A stretch of 64,000 bases of DNA from Syncephalastrum monosporum B8922 (lineage: Eukaryota > Mucoromycota > Mucoromycetes > Mucorales > Syncephalastraceae), in contig JNEN01001240.1 in assembly GCA_000697355.1 (NCBI GenBank), positions 264,969 through 328,968 on the forward strand. The letters are read 5' to 3'. Shown piece after piece: positions 55,805-64,000 of this stretch. The position numbers were made by a program, and so were the translations under genes. Positions within the stretch are counted from its first letter, which is position 1, and the number at the start of each line of letters is the position of its first letter. Below the pieces are notes generated by a model. The model was given only the letters and a program-made list of their open reading frames with translations. It ran no database searches and was not told the origin of the DNA.

Positions 55805-56982
55805 CTATGAGGCAGCAGGCTTGCGGCCACATGCCCAATGGACATTAAAGAAGGTCTGGTATTCTACACATTCATCAAAAGCCTTGTCGATAAATGCATC
55901 GTAATGGGCCTCTCGGAAGTCACCGGTGAGGTCCAACTCATGATAAATGAGAGGGCCAAAGTGCCGCAAGATGACCAGCATGTTCTATAAAAGAAAGCAA
56001 TAAAGTTTGAGCATGCATGGTGTCGAATATGAGCTAGAACGCCTGACGCACCTCATACATGAGTTTCCCCACATAGCCACCCCAGCATACGGGGATCGAC
56101 CCATAGTCTGTCTTCACGTCCAGGAAACCGTTTTCGGAAAGGAAACGTCGCACACGTGGGCCATGAAAGAAATGCTTTTGTCTGGCACGCATCGCGCGAT
56201 GCACTAAAGTCGTACGATGGATCAGTCACATTGTCCGATCGATCTATCAAGGAAGAAGGGGAGAGCGAAAAAGGGAATACCTGTCTCCAGCAGTTGCGAG
56301 AAGAGAGGACCAGCTCTCTTTGGCACCATGTCAGCCTCGACAAGCTCGACCCAACCATCGGGCTTCGTCAGGCGTTTAAGTTCGCGCAAGACCCAGTTGA
56401 TATCGTCCCCGTGATAGACGCCATACATCAGACGCTGATGCACAAAATCGAAATAGTCATTTTCGTATTGAAGGCCTTCGAGGAAACTGGTCCTGACGAA
56501 TTGGATGTTTTTCGGGATGCAGACCGACGAGGCTTCATCGTCGAACGGATCGACAATATCAATGCCATGAAATTCTGCATTAGGGAACTCCATGGCCAGT
56601 TCTACGCATAGGACAGGATAGAATGAATGAGAGATAGGGCGCTGGAGAACAAAAACTAAGCATTACCGACAATCCAAGGCGCGTTCGTGCCGCAACCGAC
56701 GTCCAGGGCGGTGGCTCCCGGTTCCTGAAGACGCTCTTGGACAGGGGCAAAGTAACTGCTCTGAAAGATGTGCTTCAAAAGGTAGTGGCTGTTTTGGTGA
56801 CGTGCGCCCTCGGCTTCGTTGTGCGGGAAGGTGGTCATGGGCGGTCGAGTCGTGAATTTGGGCTGGCTGTACGTGGACAAGGTGCCATCGTGAGCACTCT
56901 TGGTCGCCTGATCGTCCAGCGTAGACGAGTCATCTCTCGTGCTGGTCTTGGTCTTGCGCCGCCGTGAGATGTGATTCCCCAT
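55805..56982 (-). CDS. SAM-dependent class I methyltransferase, unknown substrate
   Basis: Four exons (56982-56667, 56601-56281, 56203-56052, 55984-55805) give 322 residues. Motif I is ALDVGCGTNAPW, followed by the acidic ribose-binding residue in FHGIDIVDP. Further motifs are DYFDFVHQRLMYGV and LKRLTKPDGWVELVEADM. The N-terminus (MGNHISRRRKTKTS) starts Met-Gly and is basic, so N-myristoylation and membrane attachment are possible. The C-terminal half reads SIPVCWGGYVGKLMYENM. It is typical of the large family of fungal methyltransferases with unknown targets. The gene tail-gates CHO2, but both are SAM users probably by chance. Confidence 0.88.
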
Positions 56983-57837
56983 AGCTTTCTATAAAACAAA
57001 GAGGAACGGAGCAAAGGGGAATATGGAGCAAAAGGGCAAAGAGAGACAGGAAAAAGTGGTGCTAATTGGGAGAAAGTCTGATAATTAGCAAAAGAAAAAG
57101 AGGAAAGTGTCAGAGTGTGCGTTGGGTGTGCGTCTGTGTGTGTGTATTTTCGGGGAAAGGAAAGGAGGGATTGCCACACACTTTTTGTTTCTGTGTATGC
57201 GTGTTTTGTGTGTGTGTGTGCGTATCTATGTGTCTACGTTCTTTTCGGGTTTTGGCTTCGTGATACGATAGCCTCCAATCAAAAGCTCTGTTCGAGTGAT
57301 CGATCGCAAGTCAAAGCCATGTTCACCTACTCAAACCACGTGGCAAGTGGTTCGCGTCTTTAAAACATATACCCAGCAAATACTGGTTCCACACACACAT
57401 ACACAATCACACGCAGAACACTATTATATACATCGCACGCGTACAAGTCTGGTGAGCTATGGAGTTAGAAATCATAATCTATTGAATCCATGTACTACAC
57501 AGTTTGTACTTTTGCTAATGGTTTCTGTTTAATTATGTAATCCAATTCCCTTGCATTGCTTTTCTACCCTCGCCTTCGCCTTGCTTAGTAAGGCGACCCG
57601 TGGCCGGTTCGTGCTCAGCCCCGCGTCGTACATATTACCTGCCAGAACGCACATGTTCGTTGACAGGTAAACACCATCTTTAGTATATGCTCTCCTTCTC
57701 TTGGCTGGCTGTGTTATTTTAAGTCTTCTCTTTCGATCGCAAGCTCTGAGTTTCCAAACGCCAGATGTAGATGTGCAGTGCATTTTATAGTACCAATGAC
57801 GGTGTGATAAGCCCACTAATCTTATCAAGGTATTCAT
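56983..57837. other. Intergenic region with TG-rich simple repeats
   Basis: TG-rich words at about 57108-57147 and 57196-57235 give long Cys/Val frames that are not genes. CA-rich words lie at about 57393-57405. No coding region is supported. The left end is the methyltransferase promoter; the right end is the ALG13 3' region. Confidence 0.55.
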
Positions 57838-58476
57838 CTAATAGCCCATATGGTCATCCAAAAGTCGTGCAAAGGTATCTGTTTGGGTTGGGAAGGGAGC
57901 AGGCTCCTCGGCCATGATCTTCTGCACCCCGTCGATCAGTTGACTATCGCCATTTATTAGCTCTTTTGTCTTTTGACACGCTCCCCCCCCCCCCCCCCCC
58001 GAAACTACCCCTCCCCCCGATATCTCGACATCAGTTACCTTGCCGAGTTGGCATACGCACAGTAGTTGAACTTGGCCATTGCTTCTGCCAGTTCAAGCTG
58101 ATGGTTATCCATGAGCGACGTGTTCACCATCACCACGAGACGCTTATTCAGTCGGAGTGCCTGGAGCATTGACCCTGAGCCTTTATACAGCTTTAATCAC
58201 TTCCTTTCTCTATCTCAGACTCGAAGGCATACCAGCATGGCTGACAATGAGGTCCGCCGAAGCCATGTCGTCCGTAATGTCTGGCTTATACTTGTAGCCT
58301 CGCAGCTCAATTTCTCGGGAATCGTGGTGCCGTTCAAAGATCGGTTCCGAAGAGCCATACTGTACGCTCACAGTTTTGAAGCCAAGACGGTGGAGACAGT
58401 CCAAAAAAGGCTCTTGCGTTGTGGCCTCGACGAGATTGTCGAAACCTGTCGAGCCGACAGTGATAAATGCCTTCAT
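57838..58476 (-). CDS. ALG13: Alg13, catalytic subunit of UDP-GlcNAc transferase
   Basis: Three exons (58476-58233, 58180-58039, 57943-57838) give 163 residues, a normal Alg13 length. It opens MKAFITVGSTGFDNLVE and continues LGFKTVSVQYGSS. The donor-binding SADLIVSHAGSGSMLQALR spans intron 1, followed by NKRLVVMVNTSLMDNHQLELAEAM. Alg13 is cytosolic and docks on membrane protein Alg14; together they add the second N-acetylglucosamine to dolichol-PP-GlcNAc in N-glycan synthesis. Intron 2 (58038-57944) contains a run of 18 C. Its acceptor is chosen as the only one that keeps the C-terminal frame. Intron 1 uses an AAG acceptor. Confidence 0.92.
57983..58000. repeat. Run of 18 C inside ALG13 intron 2
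   Basis: It lies between two ALG13 exons (G run in the transcript). A shorter C run follows at about 58012-58018. On the sense strand it could form a G-quadruplex. Confidence 0.9.
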
Positions 58477-58616
58477 GACTTGTGAAACCCAAAGAATAAA
58501 AAAAGAGACAATCGATTCCCCACCCCCAACTCACCACCACTCCCTTTCTTCTATTTTAAGACAATTATTTGAGTCTGTTGTCGCATATCTTCTCTCTCTC
58601 TTTTCTCTATTCTCTT
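58477..58616. promoter_or_regulatory. Divergent promoter between ALG13 and sterol O-acyltransferase
   Basis: Only 140 bases separate the two start codons. The right half is T/C-rich (CTCTCTCTCTTTTCTC at about 58590-58605), as in other leaders of the window. Both products act at the ER, so shared control is possible. Confidence 0.6.
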
Positions 58617-60433
58617 ATGTCCACTCATTCGCCCATGCTAAAGAGTGCGCTCTTGAAAGGGTCAATACCTCTTGCTGATATTGACTCTGCTGTGACGGCC
58701 TCCAGTTCAGACGACGACGATTCCAGTGCGGATTCACATTCGGACAGAACCACGGGTGGATCCGACACAGCGACGCTGGTGGAACGGCCACCACTGAGCA
58801 AGTCGCTGACAACACCTGAAACAGGGACAACAAAGCTCAAGCAGCAGCTCAAGAAGCGACGTCGCGCGTTGTTCAAAGCGCGTCTGTCGCAGTTTGATCT
58901 CTCCAACCCAGAGACATCCAACGACACGTTTCGCGGTTTCTATACCCTTTTTTGGCTCGTCGCAGCCCTTTATCTTATCCAAACCGCTATCCGCTACTTT
59001 GAGCAGGAAGGCACGATCATCAGTCTCGGCTTCTTCCGCCTCTTCTCCAAGGACGGTCTCGCGCTCCTCCTCTCGGATATGATCATGGTCTCCACGACCT
59101 TGGCCAGCGTTCCTTTTGCCAAACTGCTCCTGTGGGGCCTGCCTTACGAGCCACTCGGCGTCATCCTGCAACACATAGGCCAGGCTGCCTTCCTTGCCAT
59201 TAGCATCTACTGGATTTTCTGGAGGTATATAAAACCCCACGATGAAACAGCCCGTACCTGTTTGTTTTACAAACACCTTCTCCATTAGGGATTGGCCCTG
59301 GGTACAGTCTGGCTTTTTCACGCTCCATGCCATTGTCATGATGATGAAAATGCACTCCTATACTGCTCTCAACGGCGACCTCGCCACCCGGTATCGACGT
59401 TTGAAACAGCTCAAGAAGGAGATCCCTGAATGGATTGCTGAACGGAGCAAGGACGGCCGCGAGTTAACCGAGGATGAAAAGAGCGACCTCGAAGATATGG
59501 AAGCGGAGGTCAAGTTCTTGGATGACGAGCTCGTGTATGGCAACACGCGCTATCCAGAGAATCTGACATTTGCCAATTACTTTGATTATCTCCTCGTGCC
59601 GAGCCTCGTTTACTCGCTCGAGTTTCCTCGCACAGAGCGGTAAGTCGTCAGGATGAAAGGAAGGGTTACGGTCAGTAATGTCTTTTTATTTTTGGGGACG
59701 GTGTGCGTCAGCATTCGGCCCTGGTACGTATTTGAAAAGACGGTAGCTACGCTCGGCACATTCTTGCTGCTCTATGTCACGACAGAACACTACATTCTAC
59801 CCAAGCTTTACGACCCACACATGTCAGACCTCCGCGTGATCGTCGAGCTCCTCCTACCTTTCATGATCAACTATCTTTTCATTTTCTACATCATTTTTGA
59901 ATGCATTCTCAACGGCTTTGCCGAGATCAGCCGATTTGCGGATCGTAACTTTTACGATGACTGGTGGAACAGGTAATATTACAATTGGAAGGGGCGGAGG
60001 GGACGCGCGCGTGCATTACCCAGCAGCTGACTGAGTCTCTCTCTCTCTCTCTGCAATCTGTATTAGTGTAACCTATGACGAATTTGCTCGCAAGTGGAAC
60101 AAGCCTGTGCATAAATGGCTTCTGCGCTACGTCTACGCCGAGTCAATGGAATCCTACCGGTTATCCAAAAGCAACGCGACATTTGTCACATTTCTACTTT
60201 CAGCCGGCCTGCACGAGTTGGTCTTGGTCATTGTGACGCGCCGCATCCGCTTCTATCTGTTTGTTATGCAAATGCTGCAACTTCCTTTGATCGTCATGGG
60301 CAGGCACCCTGTGGTCAAGAGTCACTCCACCCTGGGCAACGTCATCTTTTGGCTCGGCATGTTTGTTGGCCTGCCATTGCTGGCCATCTTGTACTGTCGC
60401 GAAGCCTTTTGGTCGAGCTACATTTTTGGATAA
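58617..60433 (+). CDS. ARE2: Sterol O-acyltransferase (Are1/Are2, MBOAT family)
   Basis: Four exons (58617-59224, 59289-59639, 59712-59972, 60067-60433) give 528 residues. A disordered acidic N-terminus of about 110 residues is followed by eight or more membrane segments. The SOAT/DGAT1 signature FYDDWWN lies at 400-406, and the MBOAT histidine is His 456 in AGLHELVLV. The segment PRTERIRPWYVFEK is typical of SOAT enzymes. It esterifies sterol (ergosterol) with fatty acyl-CoA in the ER for storage in lipid droplets. DGAT1 is the nearest alternative; the FYDDWWN form (DGAT1 usually has FYxDWWN too) and length do not fully exclude it. Intron 3 carries a CT repeat (60031-60053). The ATG at 58569 is an alternative start. 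Confidence 0.88.
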
Positions 60434-60542
60434 TATCATGGTGGTAATACATATTCATATACGTTCCCTTTCAAAATGGGTTACTACATACAACGCGTAT
60501 TGAGCGTGCGAACGAAGAAAGAAAAAGAAAAGGAGATATATA

Positions 60543-60575
<33 letters not shown>

Positions 60576-60647
60576 ATTGTGGAAAACATGGACACGCGCG
60601 CATAATTGGAATTAGACGCGTATATCGCTTTTCAATCCTTTCAGTTC
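60434..60647. repeat. Convergent 3' region with AT/GT microsatellite
   Basis: An AT run flows into a GT run at about 60541-60575. The segment separates the stops of the sterol acyltransferase and Pub1-like genes. Confidence 0.8.
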
Positions 60648-62365
60648 TCAAGTGGCAGTGTTGTATTGCTCGTAAGCCGCCTGCTCGGAGACCTGCTGGC
60701 TCCACTGGGCTGCACCGGCCGGTGTGGTCGCAGCCTGCGTACCGCTCGCATGCGGGTCCAGGCTTGCCAACGAGTTGGGTGCGACTTCATCCAGTGGCTG
60801 GCCGTCTGCGCCGGTCGCATTGCTGTTGTTGTTATGACTGCTTGCGTTGACTGAGCCTGATAGCGTGTGATGACCGATGCCACCACCGGCAACGCGATTG
60901 CTGTGGCCGGCTCTACCGGCGTACAAATGGCTGTGGCCACCTTGATGCCAGTTCTGATGGTGATGGCTCGTCGGTGCGCGGTCCTTACCCCACGAAAGCT
61001 AAACAAGGTAATGAGTCCAAGTTGCACAATGAGATGCGCACACCTCCCCTAGGTGGGCCCGTATTTCTCGTTTCCCATTTTCCAAATATCTCACTTTTGC
61101 AGGTCGACCCAGGATATCAATTCCCTGAAGTTGAACAATCGCACTTGCAGCATTTTCGTGGGTATCCATCCTGCCATCATACATTGCGTGTAAGTGATAA
61201 ATCTGGACCTAGTGATTTTTACACTTACTTGACAAAGGCAAAGCCACGGTCGGCTTGCAGTCTCACCTCGGCGAGTCGGCCCATCTGCTCAAAGGGTCGT
61301 CGAATGTCGGATTCTGTGGTCTCTGGGGGGAGGTTACCAACATAGACGCTGGTAACGTAGTTGGGCGTTTGTTGGATGACAATCTGGTAGGGCAACTGCT
61401 GGCCGGGCTGAGGAGGAGGAGTCGCTGTTTGACCTGACATAGGATTAAACAAAATGAGCGAGCCGTCGCCTATGTAACAAAACAGGGATCGCTGCATACC
61501 TTTCTGCGTGGCCCAATTGCAGCGAATAGGGCGAGATCCCAGCCATTCGCCATTCATGGTCGCTATCGCTTGCTCGGCGTCCGTCTTGTCACGGAACGCG
61601 ACGAAGCCAAAACCGCGAGACTTGCCGGAGGCGGTGTCCCACATGACGTGAGCCTCCCTTGTAATTTTGTTAGAGTAGTGAATACCAGTGTGTATGTCAT
61701 GCTTACGACATGGTGCCAAAGTTAGAAAAGGCCTTGATGAGCATATCATCCGTGATCTCGGGAGCCAGGTCACCCACAAAGATATGGAAGTGGCTCGCGG
61801 TATCTCCCTTTTGGGTTTGCGGGCCCTGAGCCCAGTTCAAGCGGATGTCCTGATAGACAAACGATCAATACTCGTACAGCCATCATAATAAAGAAGGAAA
61901 AAAGGAGGTGCTTACATGGTTGAATATTTTGCGACCGTTCATAGTCTCCAAGGCTTGCTGAGCCACTTGTGCATCCTCAAACTCAATAAAGCCGTAGTTC
62001 ACATTGTTCTGTCGTTGGCAAAAGGCGGTCAAGTTTAGAGTTGTTTCCAAAACATCAACGGCAATATAAAAAAAATCTTACGTGGTTGTTATTTTGAGCA
62101 TGGCGTCTCATCTATTTTTCGAGATTAACACACGAGGGATGATAAAGTCACTGTTCTCACTGTTACAATTTTGACATTGAGGACTGTTCCAAGAGTGGCA
62201 AAGAGATCGTGAAGCATTGTGTCGGTGACTCTAGCAAAATCATAAGCAAGTCAGTCTTTATTAGTGTTATTTTTTTCGTAGTGAAAACGGATCGCACCTC
62301 TGATCGAGGTTGCCAATGTAGATCGACGATCCTCCGGACTGGGAGGCGGACTGTTCGGATGACAT
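60648..62365 (-). CDS. PUB1: Pub1/TIA-1-like RNA-binding protein with three RRMs
   Basis: Nine exons (62365-62298, 62230-62161, 62111-62082, 62008-61916, 61849-61707, 61657-61500, 61433-61229, 61170-61095, 60998-60648) give 397 residues. RRM1 (about 13-85) has SIYIGNLDQR and YGFIEFED. RRM2 (about 103-182) has FHIFVGDLAPEITDDML and SRGFGFVAF. RRM3 (about 210-285) has TSVYVGNLPPETTESDI and RGFAFVK, and ends in the family's SWGKDR. The C-terminal tail is rich in His, Asn, Gln, Ser and Gly, a prion-like makeup. Pub1/TIA-1 proteins bind U-rich and AU-rich RNA, protect mRNAs and join stress granules. Exon 3 is only 30 bases, within RRM1. A possible leader of low complexity is not included. Confidence 0.94.
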
Positions 62366-64000
62366 GAGGAAGTTGTGAGGCTCTACGTGGATGATAATAG
62401 ATAGATAGGGGAACCAGTGATAGTAATACTATTATTTCGTATAGTAGTAGTGCTTATGCTGGTGAGAAGAGAGAGAGAGAGCGCGCACACCGCGCGTGAA
62501 TGTCTACCACGCTCTCACTTCCAGCCAATAGTACGCCTGAAAACCGTGTTTTTTACTCCAATCATATCCCTGGAAACCAATGCGGACTTGTAAATGCTAT
62601 TAAGCTTTCTACGCATGTACGTACAGTCATGCTGCTCTCATCGATCAGGCGTTACTCCATAGTCACTGATACCTATTCTTCAGTATAGTATATTATTGGT
62701 TCTACCAAGCATATATATTTATCTATCTACTTCTACTTCTTCTATCTATCTACTCTACTATCTATTAAAAAAATGTTGAAGACTTTTCTCCGAAAATTCA
62801 TAGTAAAAAATAGAGAAAAAATTCATAGGGAAATTAGCCGTGATGTGTCTTTGTGACATCGTTATCTACATATACCATCATACACGTCGTCCCTTTAATG
62901 ACATATAGGTTTCATGTATTCGGTATCTACATACTGTATACGGTATGTATATATGCATACACATAGAGGAAAGTTTTGCAACATAATATTCACTCAATGT
63001 TCCTATCGGTAACTGGGTACGAACCCCCCGACAAAGGGATCTGGGGCCTACAGCCCAAGCTAGCCTTCGACTCGGACAGGAGACACCCGAAGAACAAGTG
63101 CAAGCTGTGATGACCTGTAGTTGCACGCGAAGGGGCTCAGCCGCAAAAGACGCAGCTTGAAGGGTTACGAATGACCGTAGCAAAGAGATCGCGAAGCTGG
63201 CTGTCTTATGGAATCATATCATGCACCGGTGGCCGATACGAATTTTTTTTATATGTTCCAGCATGCTATGAAACCATGAAGTCTGACCTATGCACTGCTC
63301 TACCAAAGGTATACGTAACTATTATTAGCTGACATACATTGTATGGCTATATGCTATCATATCAAACGATGACTCGGCTGTAGTGATTCTCCTTATCCTT
63401 TCATCTCCCGAGTGCCATTCATCGAGATATAGAGAGAACAGATATAAATCTGCATATCTGACACGTCTTCCGTGGAGCACATATGGCATCAATACCCTTT
63501 TCATGAGGACTCTGTCCCCATCGGTAAATGTGAACCGCGTGATGGAACAACAGGCCAATGGATTCTTTGAAACGCGAAATGGTAGTTGACGTCAATCCAT
63601 GTCAGGGTCCTTATCTTTACGCTCTTTTTCCCATTGGTAAAACGTGGATTGCGTGATAGCTTGGTTAGCCAATGGAACCTATGAAACTTGGAAAAAAGCT
63701 CGACGTCAGTCCCTGTCAGGTCCTTATCTTTTACTTCTCCTTTCCCATTGACGCAGCCGGCCCGTGTTCTTGCATGAATATCGATTGACACGCGCTCTTT
63801 CTCATAAAGGTCAAATGTTATTTTATTTTCAGAAGCGTAATGGCCCACGCCTTCAGGTATATGGCCGCTTCTTATAAGTATCTGTGAATATATGTATGCT
63901 GTAAAAAAAACTCAAATTGAGAAAAAACAGAAAAGGTGTCTGTGACTTAGGTGTCAGGGTGTTCCTCTTGAGGGGCAAGGGAATCAAGCAATGCGGCTCG
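62366..64000. other. Gene-free stretch with repeats at the right end
   Basis: The Pub1 promoter lies at the left, with an AG repeat at 62466-62480. A GC-rich island at about 63000-63180 stands out from AT-rich flanks. A two-unit tandem repeat lies at 63521-63746. No gene is recognised; a 115-codon - strand frame (63501-63848) is just the repeat read through. Confidence 0.55.
63521..63746. repeat. Two-unit tandem repeat of about 113 bases, dispersed family
   Basis: Unit 1 starts at TCGGTAAATGTGAACC (63521) and unit 2 at TTGGTAAAACGTGGATT (63634). Shared landmarks in order are GGTAAA, GCGTGAT, GCCAATGGA, TGAAAC, GACGTCA, TGTCAGG, TCCTTATCTTT and TTTCCCAT. Unit 1 holds a perfect TTGACGTCAA palindrome. 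The family has another copy at 39655-39720 and shorter similarity to 35640-35730. Confidence 0.75.

Noticed and set aside
57115..57363. Cys/Val-rich frame
   Set aside because: It is a translation of TG simple repeats.
63010..63060. GGTTCGTACC on the - strand, thought to be a tRNA T-arm
   Set aside because: The stem does not pair over five bases and no anticodon or D-arm can be drawn.
63501..63848. 115-codon - strand frame with internal similarity
   Set aside because: The internal similarity is the DNA tandem repeat read in frame; the unit length happens to keep the frame partly open.
1..64000. CRISPR arrays, operons, insertion sequences
   Set aside because: None are present: no regularly spaced direct repeats, no polycistronic layout, and intron-rich genes show the DNA is eukaryotic.

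Overview
This window is nuclear DNA of a filamentous fungus. Most genes are split by short introns (about 45-110 bases, GT..AG, one probable GC..AG). The set includes fungus-specific proteins: an Opi1-type regulator, Ssd1, a Nud1/Cdc11-type scaffold and a Zn(II)2Cys6 factor. Gene content and intron density suggest an early-diverging lineage, most likely Mucoromycota, but that is an impression and not a proof. No prokaryotic, viral or organellar block was seen.

I rebuilt exon structures by hand from reading frames and splice signals. Eighteen of the twenty-one gene models are named from family motifs. In order: an Opi1-type repressor (-); a CCDC90/MCUR1-like mitochondrial protein (+); a small Ser/Pro-rich ORF (+); class V myosin (+); syntaxin 18/Ufe1 (-); a P5B cation ATPase of the Ypk9/ATP13A2 type (+); a bHLH factor (-); an Ssd1-like protein with a degenerate RNB site (-); a disordered protein (+); a Nud1/Cdc11-like LRR scaffold (+); a UBE2H/Ubc8-type E2 (-); a candidate three-exon gene of unknown function (-); a cytochrome P450 (+); Rer1 (+); a metacaspase (-); a Zn2Cys6 transcription factor (-); phosphatidylethanolamine N-methyltransferase Cho2 (+); a SAM-dependent methyltransferase (-); Alg13 (-); sterol O-acyltransferase (+); and a Pub1/TIA-1-like protein with three RRMs (-). 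Summed exon lengths close in frame for every spliced model.

Layout: gene-dense blocks lie at about 8-32 kb and 42-62 kb. Convergent and divergent pairs are separated by roughly 90-275 bases. Gene-poor, AT-rich or repeat-bearing stretches lie at 4.7-8, 26-29, 33-36, 38.6-42.5, 49-52 and 62.4-64 kb. The 35-42 kb and 63 kb stretches carry diverged copies of one or two related dispersed repeats, a tRNA 3'-half-like relic, and a long G run.

Functional themes: many genes act at the ER and early secretory pathway or in lipid synthesis (Opi1, Cho2, sterol acyltransferase, Stx18, Rer1, Alg13). Others act in polarity, cytokinesis and RNA control (myosin V, Nud1/Cdc11, Ssd1, Pub1). In budding yeast Opi1 and a bHLH pair control CHO2. 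Here an Opi1, a bHLH gene and Cho2 lie within 53 kb, and Cho2 has two CATGTG boxes upstream. They are unlinked transcription units, so the link is suggestive only.
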